DNA from: an uncultured Streptococcus sp.
Lineage (GTDB): Bacteria > Bacillota > Bacilli > Lactobacillales > Streptococcaceae
Direction: 5' to 3'
Assembly: GCA_900755085.1 (NCBI GenBank)
Contig: CAAEFF010000101.1
Coordinates: 1-10,722 of the forward strand
Length of the DNA: 10,722 nt
Part shown: positions 1 to 6,963 of the stretch, one piece after another
How positions within the stretch are numbered: position 1 is the first letter of the stretch
Layout of the letters: every line of letters begins with the position of its first letter
Notes under the pieces: model-generated
What the model was told of the DNA's origin: nothing
The model's input: the letters and a program-made list of their open reading frames with translations, nothing else
Databases searched by the model: none
Made by a program: the position numbers and the translations under genes

Positions 1-1398
1 AGGTTCGATGTCAAATACTTTGTAGTCTTTATGAACATCGTCATAACCACCGTTCAAACCAGTAAGAAGAGCTTTAAGAACGTTTACACGAGCACCGAAG
101 TATTGGATGTTGTGACGTTGTTCTTCGTTTTCTGGGTCAAGTGGTGATACACAACATGAGATACAGCTCATTTCACCGTATCCATCTTTAGCCATTGTTG
201 TCACACCTTCGTATTGGATAGAAGAGTGTTTGTGGCTCATATGCATACAGTAACGACGGAAGCTATATGGCAATTTGTCAGTCCAAAGAACGGTCAAGTT
301 TGGTTCTGGAGAGTTACCGATGTTGTCCAATGTGTTCAAGAAACGGTAGTCCATTTTAGTAACACGGTGACGACCGTCGCTACCCATACCAGCCATAGAA
401 GTTGTGATGAAAGTTGGGTCACCTGAGTACAATTCGTCGTAAGCTTTTGTACGAGCAAATTTAACAGTACGCAATTTCATAACGAAATCGTCAACGAATT
501 CTTGGATTTCTGATTCAGTGTAAGTACCACGAGCCAAGTCACGTTCTGCGTAGATATCCAAAACGATTGGAACACGTCCAAGAGAAGTAGCAGCACCGTT
601 GATGACACGGCAGACAGCCATGAAGGCGATGTTTGTCCATTGGATTGCTTCTTTTGTATCGAAGGCAGGACGACGAACGTCTACACCATAAAGGTCACCC
701 AAGCGAACAACTTCTTTCAAAGCTTGGTATTGAAGGTTTACTTCTTCACGAAGGCGGATTGATTCTTCATCGATTTCAGTGATAGAGTTCCAGTCGCTTG
801 CTTTTTCAGCCATCAAGTAGTCAGCACCGTAAAGAGCCAAACGAGCGTAAACCCCAATGATACGTCCACGAGAGTATGCATCTGGAAGACCAGTTACAGT
901 GTGAGCGTGGCGGGCACGACGGATATTTGTAGTGTAAGCACGGAAGATACCATCGTTTACAGTAGTCACATATTTAGTGAAGATTTCATGAACAGCTGGA
1001 TCTGGTTCGTATCCATTTTCTTTCAAAGTAGTTTCTGCCATACGGATACCACCTTTTGGCATGAAGTTCAACTTGAAGAGTTCATCGTTTTGGATACCAA
1101 AGATCACTTCGTTTTCTTTGTCGATGTAACCAGCATCAATATCAGCGATAGATGTTGGACGGTTGTCGTATGGGAAACGAGTAGCTTCATAGTGAGCTTT
1201 TGTTTCTTCTACGATTTTTTTAATGTGAAGAGAACGTTCAGTTGGTCCGGCAAGGAAACTTTCATCACCATCATATGGTGTGTAGTTTGCTTGAACGAAG
1301 CGAGAAACGCTTGCTTTTTCTTTCCAATCTTCTCCTTTGAAGCCTTCCCAGGCTTTGTCAAAAATATCTTGTGCTTCAACGACTGTTTTAACAACCAT
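1..1398 (-). CDS. pflB: Pyruvate formate-lyase (formate acetyltransferase), N-terminal part, cut by the window edge
   Basis: Catalyses CoA-dependent, non-oxidative cleavage of pyruvate to acetyl-CoA and formate, a cytoplasmic oxygen-sensitive glycyl-radical step of mixed-acid fermentation. Reading the minus strand from ATG at 1398 gives an open frame of exactly 466 codons to base 1, beginning MVVKTVVEAQDIFDKAWEGF. The active-site cysteine pair is visible as SCISCCVSPLDPEN, with Cys415 and Cys416 (codons at 151-156), matching Cys418/Cys419 of the E. coli enzyme. The family is about 760-780 residues long, so the C-terminal third with the radical glycine lies outside the window. The ribosome binding site is AGAGG a few bases before the ATG. 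Arginine codons read in the centre of the gene are CGT and CGC, as expected of a highly expressed gene. It is transcribed divergently from dinB. The identification is secure. Only the 3' part is unseen. Confidence 0.97.
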   Translation of the reverse strand, partial: MVVKTVVEAQDIFDKAWEGFKGEDWKEKASVSRFVQANYTPYDGDESFLAGPTERSLHIKKIVEETKAHYEATRFPYDNRPTSIADIDAGYIDKENEVIFGIQNDELFKLNFMPKGGIRMAETTLKENGYEPDPAVHEIFTKYVTTVNDGIFRAYTTNIRRARHAHTVTGLPDAYSRGRIIGVYARLALYGADYLMAEKASDWNSITEIDEESIRLREEVNLQYQALKEVVRLGDLYGVDVRRPAFDTKEAIQWTNIAFMAVCRVINGAATSLGRVPIVLDIYAERDLARGTYTESEIQEFVDDFVMKLRTVKFARTKAYDELYSGDPTFITTSMAGMGSDGRHRVTKMDYRFLNTLDNIGNSPEPNLTVLWTDKLPYSFRRYCMHMSHKHSSIQYEGVTTMAKDGYGEMSCISCCVSPLDPENEEQRHNIQYFGARVNVLKALLTGLNGGYDDVHKDYKVFDIEP

Positions 1399-1452
1399 TT
1401 GTTTTTCCTCTATTGTCTTTCTAGCAACTGTATCTGTTGCATTTACACTAGT

Positions 1453-1481
1453 AGTATACCACACAGTAACCGGTTTCACAA
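1453..1481 (-). promoter_or_regulatory. pflB promoter (sigma-A, extended -10)
   Basis: On the minus strand the -35 is TTGTGA (1476-1481), then a 17-bp spacer, then -10 TATACT (1453-1458), preceded by TGG, which gives an extended -10. The expected start of transcription is near 1446, leaving a leader of about 48 nt. The leader carries a small inverted repeat, GCAAC/GTTGC (1424-1428 and 1436-1440, loop of 7). Spacing and both hexamers fit well, and the site lies directly upstream of pflB. Confidence 0.8.
1465..1479 (-). promoter_or_regulatory. cre-like CcpA site overlapping the pflB -35, with a Rex-like half-site
   Basis: The minus strand reads GTGAAACCGGTTACT, matching the cre consensus WTGNAANCGNWNNCW at nine of ten specified positions; only the first W is missed. 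It covers the spacer and part of the -35 box. The sequence TTGTGAA on the same strand (1475-1481) also equals one half of the Rex operator TTGTGAA-N4-TTCACAA, while the other half is poorly kept. CcpA and Rex both control fermentation genes in streptococci. Binding here is inferred from the motif only. Confidence 0.5.
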
Positions 1482-1611
1482 AGAGAAGTTGCGAAATAAA
1501 AGAGATTCTTTTATAAAACAGTTTTTAAAATATACTAAATCTGTACTATATTTTTGAAAAACAGCTAAGGGCTTTCAAAAAATGACCTATTTTTCTGTGG
1601 AGATCCGATTT

Positions 1612-1640
1612 TTGCAATTCCAAAAGTTTCTTCTTATAAT
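1612..1640 (+). promoter_or_regulatory. dinB promoter (sigma-A)
   Basis: The -35 TTGCAA (1612-1617), 17-bp spacer and -10 TATAAT (1635-1640) fit the sigma-A consensus. The ribosome binding site AAAGGAGG (1645-1652) begins only five bases after the -10, so transcription should start at about 1646-1648, inside or beside it. The leader would be only about 13 nt. I see no LexA-like operator and no competence cin-box (TACGAATA) here. Confidence 0.8.
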
Positions 1641-1659
1641 AGAAAAAGGAGGATGAAAA

Positions 1660-2766
1660 ATGCTGATATTTCCATTAATGAATGATACCAGCCGCAAGAT
1701 TATTCATATTGATATGGATGCATTTTTTGCTGCGGTCGAAGAAAGGGATGATCCCAGTTTGAAGGGAAAACCTGTCGTGATTGGCCAGGATCCTCGTCAG
1801 TCAGGAGGGAGAGGGGTGGTCTCAACCTGTAACTATGAAGCTAGAAAATTCGGGATTCACTCAGCCATGAGTTCCAAAGAAGCCTTGGAGCTGTGTCCCA
1901 AAGCCGTCTTTATCTCTGGAAATTATGAGAAATACCGGGAAGTGGGTAAGCAAGTCCGTGAGATTTTTAGGCGCTATACGGATCTGATCGAGCCCATGAG
2001 TATTGATGAAGCTTATCTGGATGTGACGGAAAATAAAATCCAGAGCAAATCAGCTGTCAAAATTGCTCGCTTGATTCAGCATGCTATCTGGGAAGAGCTA
2101 CATCTTACAGCTTCAGCGGGTGTTTCTTATAATAAGTTCTTAGCCAAGATGGCGAGTGACTATCAAAAGCCCCGTGGCCTCACAGTGGTCTTACCTGAGG
2201 ATGCCGAGGATTTCCTAAGTCAGATGGATATTGCCAAATTTCATGGGGTGGGGAAAAAGACAGTAGAGAGACTCCATGAGATGGGGGTCTATACTGGCGC
2301 GGATCTTTTAGCGATCCCGGAGATGACCTTGATCGATCGGTTTGGCCGCTTTGGCTATGATCTCTTTCGCAAGGCGCGAGGGATTCACAATAGCCCGGTT
2401 AAGAGTCATCGGATCCGCAAGTCAATTGGAAAAGAGCGGACTTACCGCAAACTCCTCTATGGAGAAGAAGATGTTCTGGAAGAAATTGCCAATCTTTCCA
2501 GTAAGGTAGCCCAATCGCTGGAAAAATATGGTAAGCAAGGAAAGACCTTGGTCTTAAAAGTGCGTTATGGGGACTTTACTACATTGACAAAGCGCATCAC
2601 CTTGACAGAGCCAACGCGAGATGCAGATCGCATCAACCGATCTGCTCGCCACATTTACCAAGAAATCGCATCAACAAATCAGGGAATCCGCCTCTTGGGG
2701 GTCACCATGACCAACTTTGTTGATCATACTGAACTGCCTCTGGTAGAGGAAGAAAAAGACAACTAG
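1660..2766 (+). CDS. dinB: DNA polymerase IV (Y-family translesion polymerase)
   Basis: Error-prone Y-family polymerase that copies past lesions and extends misaligned primers. It has 368 residues. The N-terminal catalytic motif HIDMDAFFAAVE is at 16-27, with metal-binding Asp18 and the likely steric-gate Phe23 (Asp8 and Phe13 in E. coli DinB). The second metal-binding pair is Asp116-Glu117 in SIDEAYLDVT. A thumb with helix-hairpin-helix (FHGVGKKTVERL, near 195) and a C-terminal little-finger domain (about 240-350) follow. The C-terminus (ELPLVEEEKDN) shows no clear Q-x-x-L-F clamp-binding peptide, though ELPLV may be a divergent one. ATG at 1660 is chosen because AAAGGAGG lies 7 nt upstream and because family members share MLIFPL at the start. 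It is a single-gene unit, converging on recD2 with 8 bp between stop codons. Confidence 0.97.
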   Translation: MLIFPLMNDTSRKIIHIDMDAFFAAVEERDDPSLKGKPVVIGQDPRQSGGRGVVSTCNYEARKFGIHSAMSSKEALELCPKAVFISGNYEKYREVGKQVREIFRRYTDLIEPMSIDEAYLDVTENKIQSKSAVKIARLIQHAIWEELHLTASAGVSYNKFLAKMASDYQKPRGLTVVLPEDAEDFLSQMDIAKFHGVGKKTVERLHEMGVYTGADLLAIPEMTLIDRFGRFGYDLFRKARGIHNSPVKSHRIRKSIGKERTYRKLLYGEEDVLEEIANLSSKVAQSLEKYGKQGKTLVLKVRYGDFTTLTKRITLTEPTRDADRINRSARHIYQEIASTNQGIRLLGVTMTNFVDHTELPLVEEEKDN

Positions 2767-2788
2767 TCTGTTCACTAGTCGTCTTTTT
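2753..2788. terminator. Shared bidirectional terminator of dinB and recD2
   Basis: Inverted repeat with left arm 2753-2767 (AAAAAGAC-A-ACTAGT), a 6-nt loop CTGTTC (2768-2773) and right arm 2774-2788 (ACTAGT-C-GTCTTTTT). There are 14 paired positions and one A/C mismatch (2761/2780). The A-run and T-run ends make it a hairpin with U-tract in both directions. The dinB stop TAG (2764-2766) is in the left arm and the recD2 stop (2775-2777) in the right arm, so both gene ends are built from the terminator. Confidence 0.85.
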
Positions 2789-5210
2789 TGATATCAAAGA
2801 AGGCTGCAATCTCTTCTTCTGTTAGTCCAATCATAGGCGAGATGGCGTGGAGATTGTCTTCTGTTAGTCGATAGACGGTAGGCTTAGGAGTCTCGGCCTT
2901 TGTTTTTACCGTCGCTTCCTTGCTTCGTGCAGATTCAACTGTAGCAGAAGCTGTTGCAACGGATGAAGAATAGTCTGTGGTTGCTTCACCTCCGTCTAGG
3001 TCCTTGAAGCGCTCGACCAAATGGGTCTTGCGCGCAGTGCCAGTATTTTTAGTGGCGTAATCAAAGGCGCTGTATTCCCCTAAAAGAATGAGCTTGCTCT
3101 TAGAGCGCGTGATGGCGGTATAGATCAAATTGCGCTGCAACATCCGGTGGCTTTGATTGGTAATGGGTAAAATCACCACCGGAAACTCGCTTCCTTGTGA
3201 TTTGTGAATACTCATAGCATAGGCTAGGCGAATCTTGTACCATTCATTGCGCGGGTAGACGACTTCATTGCCGTCAAATTGGATGGTCAATTCATCCTGC
3301 TTGGATTCTGTATATTTTCCGGGGAGAAGGTCAGTGATGTAGCCGATGTCTCCATTAAAAACATTACTTTCCGCATCATTGACCAGGTGGATGACCTTAT
3401 CCCCATCTCGATATTGGCAGTCCGGCGTGTCAAAGACAACCTGATCTTTGACAGCTGGATTGAGAAGGTCTTGCATGAGCGTATTGATATTGTCAATGCC
3501 AGCCTGACCCTTGTACATGGGTGCCAAGACTTGGATATCCCGAGCAGGGATCTGGCTGCGAAGAGCAGCTGAAGTGATCTGCTCAATCATTTTAGGAATA
3601 TGTTCGCTTGCTGCTTCGAAATAAGAGCGGTCAGCTTTTCGTTCTGTGAAGTCTTGAGGAAGCTTCCCTTGACGGATTTCACCTGCCAGTGAGACAATGG
3701 TCGAGTCTTCACTCTGGCGGAAAATATGTTCGAGTTTGGTCTGAGGGATGCGAGGAATCTGCAAGAGATCAGCTAAGACCTGACCAGGACTGACGGATGG
3801 TAATTGGTCGGCATCTCCCACAATCAAGAGTTTGGTATCGGTTGCGATATTGCTGAGCAATTGATTGGCCAGCCAGGTATCGACCATGGAAAACTCGTCC
3901 ACAATGATGAAATCTGCATCTAGATAGTCCTCCAAGTGGCTGGTATCATCGTCTCCTGTCATGCCCAAATGACGGTGGATAGTGGCGCTCGGAAGCCCTG
4001 TCAGCTCATTCATGCGCCTTGCTGCCCGACCAGTTGGCGCAGCAAGCAGGATTGGCAAGTCTTTTTTCTTCCGAAGATCCAGTTGGTGGAGCTGGGCATA
4101 GACACTGATCATTCCATTGATAACAGTGGTTTTTCCAGTTCCAGGTCCCCCAGTGAGGATAAAGACCTTGTTTTGAATGGCTTGGTGAATCGCTTCTTTT
4201 TGGATGGCATCGTAGTGAATCCCCAGATCATTTTCAACCTGCTCAATTGCCTGGTTGATTTTCTCAGGGTCAAACGAAGTTTTTTTACCTTTCTCCAGCA
4301 ATCGACCAATATGACTGCGAATGCCTTCTTCCGCAAAGAAGAGACTGTTGTCAAAGATCTTGGTGTCTACGTTTTGGACCTTGTCTTCCTCGATGAGGCC
4401 TCCCAATTCTTGGGCAACAGTTGCTGGATCTAACTCTACAGGCCTTGCGGATTCCAAAAGGTCAATGGCATAGCGCAAGAGATCCTTGGCTTCGATATAG
4501 GTATTTCCCGTCTCGATAGAGTAGCTAAAGAGACTGTGAATCAGACCTGCACGGAAACGCTCGGGGGCGTCACTTGCAATCCCCAACTCCTCAGCCAGTT
4601 GGTCCGCGATTTTAAAGCCCAACCCTTGGATATCTTCGACCAATTGGTAAGGATGATGCTCCACGATTTGGAGCGTTTCTTCTTTGTAGTAATCTTGGAT
4701 CTGAAAGGCCAATTTATTGGGAATGCCATAATTAGCGAGCTGAGCGAGGATACGCTCTGTTCCGTAATTTTGCCGGAGTTTCTCTATAAAAGCTAGGCGA
4801 TTTTTCTTGGAGAGACCTGTGATTTCTTCTAATTTTTCAGGGGCCTCTAAGATTTTGTCAATGGTTTCTTCTCCATAGAGATCGACGATTTTTTGAGCCG
4901 TTTTGAGACCAATTCCTTTGAAGTGATCGCTGGAAAAATATTTCACCAAGCCCTTGCTAGAGGGTTTAGCCCGTTCATAACGACTGATCTTGAGCTGCTC
5001 ACCATATTTAGGATGTTGGACCAGCTCGCCCCAGAAGGTATAGTCTTCACCTTCCATAATATCGGCCATGGTTCCTGTCACAATGATCTCAAAATCAGCA
5101 AAATCTTCGGCATCTGTATCGCTGATGTCGAGCAGGAGGATTCGAAAAAAACTACTGGGATTTTCAAAAATAATGCGCTCAATAGTACCAGAAAAATAAT
5201 ATTCCATCAT
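2775..5210 (-). CDS. recD2: RecD2-type ATP-dependent 5'-3' DNA helicase (RecD/TraA, YrrC family)
   Basis: Superfamily 1B DNA helicase of the RecD2 type, which acts without RecBC. In Firmicutes it is linked to replication-fork progress and repair. It has 811 residues from the first of two adjacent ATGs (5210). The second (5207, MEYYFSGTIERI) fits the family start equally well. The ribosome binding site AAGGA lies 5 or 8 nt upstream. In order: an N-terminal domain; helix-hairpin-helix segments near 99-115 (GIGLKTAQKIV) and 195-211 (QGLGFKIADQLAEELGI); Walker A GGPGTGKT with Lys360; motif II VDEFSMVD with Asp438-Glu439; motif III GDADQLPS (466-472); QGSEFPVVILP from 672; and AITRSK near 700. A low-complexity Ala/Thr/Ser/Lys linker (about 740-778) leads to a conserved-looking tail with SPMIGLTEEE. 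It is read after lepB, 64 nt downstream of it. Confidence 0.95.
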   Translation of the reverse strand: MMEYYFSGTIERIIFENPSSFFRILLLDISDTDAEDFADFEIIVTGTMADIMEGEDYTFWGELVQHPKYGEQLKISRYERAKPSSKGLVKYFSSDHFKGIGLKTAQKIVDLYGEETIDKILEAPEKLEEITGLSKKNRLAFIEKLRQNYGTERILAQLANYGIPNKLAFQIQDYYKEETLQIVEHHPYQLVEDIQGLGFKIADQLAEELGIASDAPERFRAGLIHSLFSYSIETGNTYIEAKDLLRYAIDLLESARPVELDPATVAQELGGLIEEDKVQNVDTKIFDNSLFFAEEGIRSHIGRLLEKGKKTSFDPEKINQAIEQVENDLGIHYDAIQKEAIHQAIQNKVFILTGGPGTGKTTVINGMISVYAQLHQLDLRKKKDLPILLAAPTGRAARRMNELTGLPSATIHRHLGMTGDDDTSHLEDYLDADFIIVDEFSMVDTWLANQLLSNIATDTKLLIVGDADQLPSVSPGQVLADLLQIPRIPQTKLEHIFRQSEDSTIVSLAGEIRQGKLPQDFTERKADRSYFEAASEHIPKMIEQITSAALRSQIPARDIQVLAPMYKGQAGIDNINTLMQDLLNPAVKDQVVFDTPDCQYRDGDKVIHLVNDAESNVFNGDIGYITDLLPGKYTESKQDELTIQFDGNEVVYPRNEWYKIRLAYAMSIHKSQGSEFPVVILPITNQSHRMLQRNLIYTAITRSKSKLILLGEYSAFDYATKNTGTARKTHLVERFKDLDGGEATTDYSSSVATASATVESARSKEATVKTKAETPKPTVYRLTEDNLHAISPMIGLTEEEIAAFFDIKKDD

Positions 5211-5231
5211 TTCTTTCCTTTTTATAAAGCA

Positions 5232-5257
5232 AGGCTGGGACATACTTGTCTCAGCCT
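5232..5257. repeat. Hairpin repeat (TGRGACA core) in the lepB-recD2 spacer
   Basis: Left arm AGGCTGGGACA (5232-5242), loop TACT, right arm TGTCTCAGCCT (5247-5257): an 11-bp stem with one G/T pair. On the minus strand it lies in the recD2 leader, and the downstream side (TTGCTTTATAAAA) lacks a proper U-tract, so it is not a normal terminator. The core matches other hairpins in this window at 10375-10404 and 10584-10609. Confidence 0.7.
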
Positions 5258-5274
5258 CAGTCTGTTGATCTATA

Positions 5275-5925
5275 CTAATAAGTTTTGAAAGGGTAGATAG
5301 GCCATAGCCTAAAGACGGCTTTCCCTTTGATTTGTTCTTTTTTGAAGGCTCCAACCTGACGGCTATCTTTTGAAACGATCCGGTCATCTCCAAGCAAGAG
5401 GTATTCATTGTCGAGCAATTTCAAGGTGAATGTTGTATTGCCATCCTTGTCTACCGTGAAGGCTTGGGCTGTATTGGCCAATTGACGGAAGAGTTCTCCG
5501 TTTTCTTCAAAGCCTTTTCCAGTGTAGGTCGATTGCAATTTATCTTTTTTGAAACGAGCGATATAGTTTTTCAAATAAGGCTCATTGGTCTTTTTCCCAT
5601 TGATGTAGAGGGTATCGTTATCATATTGGATGGTATCTCCAGGAAGACCGATGACCCGTTTGACAATGTCCTTGGTTTTGCCGTCGTCGTCTTTTTCGCT
5701 AGCAACGACAATGTCGAAGCGATCAATCGAGAGGTGGTTGACCACAAGGAGGTACTCGCTATCGGCCAGGGTCGGATCCATCGAATGGCCGTCTACCTTA
5801 ACAGGAGCCCACAGAAAAATACGGGAGGCAACGATGAGGCCGACAATGATGCTAAACAAGCCCCATTCTTTCAGGAATCTCACCACGGGTGAGCTCGATG
5901 TATGTTTTGAACTTCTTTTTGACAT
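5275..5925 (-). CDS. lepB: Type I signal peptidase
   Basis: Membrane-bound serine protease that removes signal peptides from exported proteins on the outer face of the membrane. It has 216 residues. A short basic N-terminus is followed by one membrane segment (about 21-40, WGLFSIIVGLIVASRIFLW). The catalytic Ser48 is in GHSMDPTL, and Lys89 in DIVKRVIGLPGD is the expected general base. The conserved box GDDR (179-182) with SKDSRQVG (185-192) completes the S26 family motifs. Size and the single N-terminal anchor are usual for Gram-positive SPases. The ATG at 5925 is only 3 nt after the rnhC stop; its ribosome binding site (GAAAGATAAG) is weak, which suggests translational coupling to rnhC. It is probably co-transcribed with rnhC and perhaps recD2. 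Confidence 0.96.
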   Translation of the reverse strand: MSKRSSKHTSSSPVVRFLKEWGLFSIIVGLIVASRIFLWAPVKVDGHSMDPTLADSEYLLVVNHLSIDRFDIVVASEKDDDGKTKDIVKRVIGLPGDTIQYDNDTLYINGKKTNEPYLKNYIARFKKDKLQSTYTGKGFEENGELFRQLANTAQAFTVDKDGNTTFTLKLLDNEYLLLGDDRIVSKDSRQVGAFKKEQIKGKAVFRLWPIYPFKTY

Positions 5926-5928
5926 AAC

Positions 5929-6828
5929 TTATCTTTCTAGTAATTTCTTTGCTTTTTCAGTATTTTTAAAATGGAGTTTGGCACAATAATCCAGTGCTTT
6001 CATCCCATAGGTCTGGATCAACCGAGCAGCTACTTGATCGGACTTAGCTCCTGCCCCGCTAGGGAGATTAAAGCCCAGTTCCTTGCCCAGATCTTCCAGA
6101 TTTTGAAGGAAGAGATTGCGGGCGATGATGGAGCTAACCGCAACAGCCAAATACTTGCCTTCTGCTTTTTCCTCCAGATCAATGGCTTGTGTGACTTGAT
6201 TTTTCTCAGCCTTCACATATTTTTGGTAGTTTTTTGCAGTCGTAAAGGCATCGATCACAATGCGTTCAGGCTGGACTCCCTTGTTTAAGAGAAGGTAGAT
6301 GGCCTGATTGTGCAGGGCTACCTTGACCGAAACCGCATTGTAGCCAGAAGCAATCACTTCATTGTACTTCTTTGGAGACAATAAGAGTGCTTGGTGCTGG
6401 ATATTTTCCTCAAGGAGAGGAGCCAATTGCTGAATTTTTCGATCATCCAAGGTTTTTGAGTCCCCAACCCCCAGCTTTTGAAGCCAGTCCTGCTGGTCAG
6501 GTGTGACAAAGGATGCGACAACGGTGAGCCCACCAAAATAAGAGCCGTTTCCGACCTCGTCTGTCCCAATCATCGCTAGATCTGCTCGACCAGCTACAGG
6601 GCTGGCACTTGCTGCTTTGCCAGCGCCCTGCCCGAAAAAGGCCAAGTAAGGGGTCAGATCATTGCCTTGAAGCAAGACCTTCCCAGACTTGTAGATCGAA
6701 ACGGTCGCACCCTCTAGTCGAAAGAAGTAGTCCATATGAGGGTTCTTGCTTTGAGCAAGAGAGGAGCGATAGGTTTGGACAAAATCAAGGATTTGCTCCT
6801 TTGTTGGAGTGAGTGTCATACTTTCCAT
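5929..6828 (-). CDS. rnhC: Ribonuclease HIII
   Basis: Cleaves the RNA strand of RNA/DNA hybrids, removing R-loops and primers. It is the Firmicutes RNase HIII form, with an extra N-terminal TBP-like domain. It has 299 residues. Residues 1-70 (including FFRLEGATVSIYKSGKVLLQG) form the substrate-binding domain. The catalytic part starts at IGTDEVGNGSYFGG, with Asp90-Glu91 as metal ligands. GVGDSKTL (120-127), VIDAFTTAKNY with Asp193, and EEKAEGKYLAVAVSSIIAR (219-237), which likely supplies the fourth carboxylate, follow. The C-terminus LHFKNTEKAKKLLER is typical of streptococci. Start 6828 (MESMTLTP) is chosen by family resemblance. An ATG at 6819 (M4) is an alternative, because the only visible -10 box would place the transcript start almost at 6828. 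It leads the minus-strand rnhC-lepB-recD2 series. Confidence 0.96.
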   Translation of the reverse strand: MESMTLTPTKEQILDFVQTYRSSLAQSKNPHMDYFFRLEGATVSIYKSGKVLLQGNDLTPYLAFFGQGAGKAASASPVAGRADLAMIGTDEVGNGSYFGGLTVVASFVTPDQQDWLQKLGVGDSKTLDDRKIQQLAPLLEENIQHQALLLSPKKYNEVIASGYNAVSVKVALHNQAIYLLLNKGVQPERIVIDAFTTAKNYQKYVKAEKNQVTQAIDLEEKAEGKYLAVAVSSIIARNLFLQNLEDLGKELGFNLPSGAGAKSDQVAARLIQTYGMKALDYCAKLHFKNTEKAKKLLER

Positions 6829-6835
6829 AACTTCT

Positions 6836-6844
6836 ATTGTACCA
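6836..6844 (-). promoter_or_regulatory. Possible extended -10 promoter for rnhC
   Basis: The minus strand reads TGGTACAAT (6844-6836), a TGN-type extended -10 with hexamer TACAAT, and no clear -35 at the right distance. Transcription would start near 6829, next to the rnhC ATG at 6828, giving an almost leaderless message unless the start is M4 at 6819. Confidence 0.4.
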
Positions 6845-6917
6845 CAAATTCAAAGAGAGAGGGAGCAAAATAAAGAAGAAATCGTAAGGAAAATCCTTGT
6901 GAAGAGGGCCTTTGCTA

Positions 6918-6946
6918 CTGACAAAGCTAGCCTTTTTTGGTATAAT
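6918..6946 (+). promoter_or_regulatory. zapA-cvpA(-mutS2) promoter (sigma-A)
   Basis: CTGACA (6918-6923, one mismatch to TTGACA), 17-bp spacer, then a perfect TATAAT (6941-6946). Transcription should begin at about 6952-6954, at the first bases of the ribosome binding site GAGGTGA. The leader would be about 11 nt, as with the dinB promoter. Confidence 0.8.
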
Positions 6947-6963
6947 ACCGTGAGGTGATTTTT

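Noticed and set aside
901..1557. Plus-strand open frame of 218 codons
   Set aside because: It lies opposite pflB for most of its length and its Cys/Phe-rich product looks like an antisense shadow. It has no ribosome binding site.
1653..1655. ATG just before the dinB start
   Set aside because: It is out of frame, stops after ten codons and overlaps the end of the ribosome binding site.
3279..4796. Several plus-strand frames opposite recD2
   Set aside because: All are shadows of the recD2 helicase frame with no ribosome binding sites or recognisable products.
5211..5408. N-terminal extension of recD2 to an ATG at 5408
   Set aside because: It would overlap lepB by over 130 bp. The extra residues are not RecD2-like, and ATG-ATG at 5205-5210 has a ribosome binding site.
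6905..6938. Terminator-like hairpin (CTTTG/CAAAG with GGC/GCC and T-run) before zapA
   Set aside because: The stem is short and bulged, no plus-strand gene lies upstream, and the T-run falls in the spacer of the zapA promoter.
6955..6963. GTG start for zapA
   Set aside because: The GTG is part of the ribosome binding site GAGGTGA. ATG at 6964 has ideal spacing.
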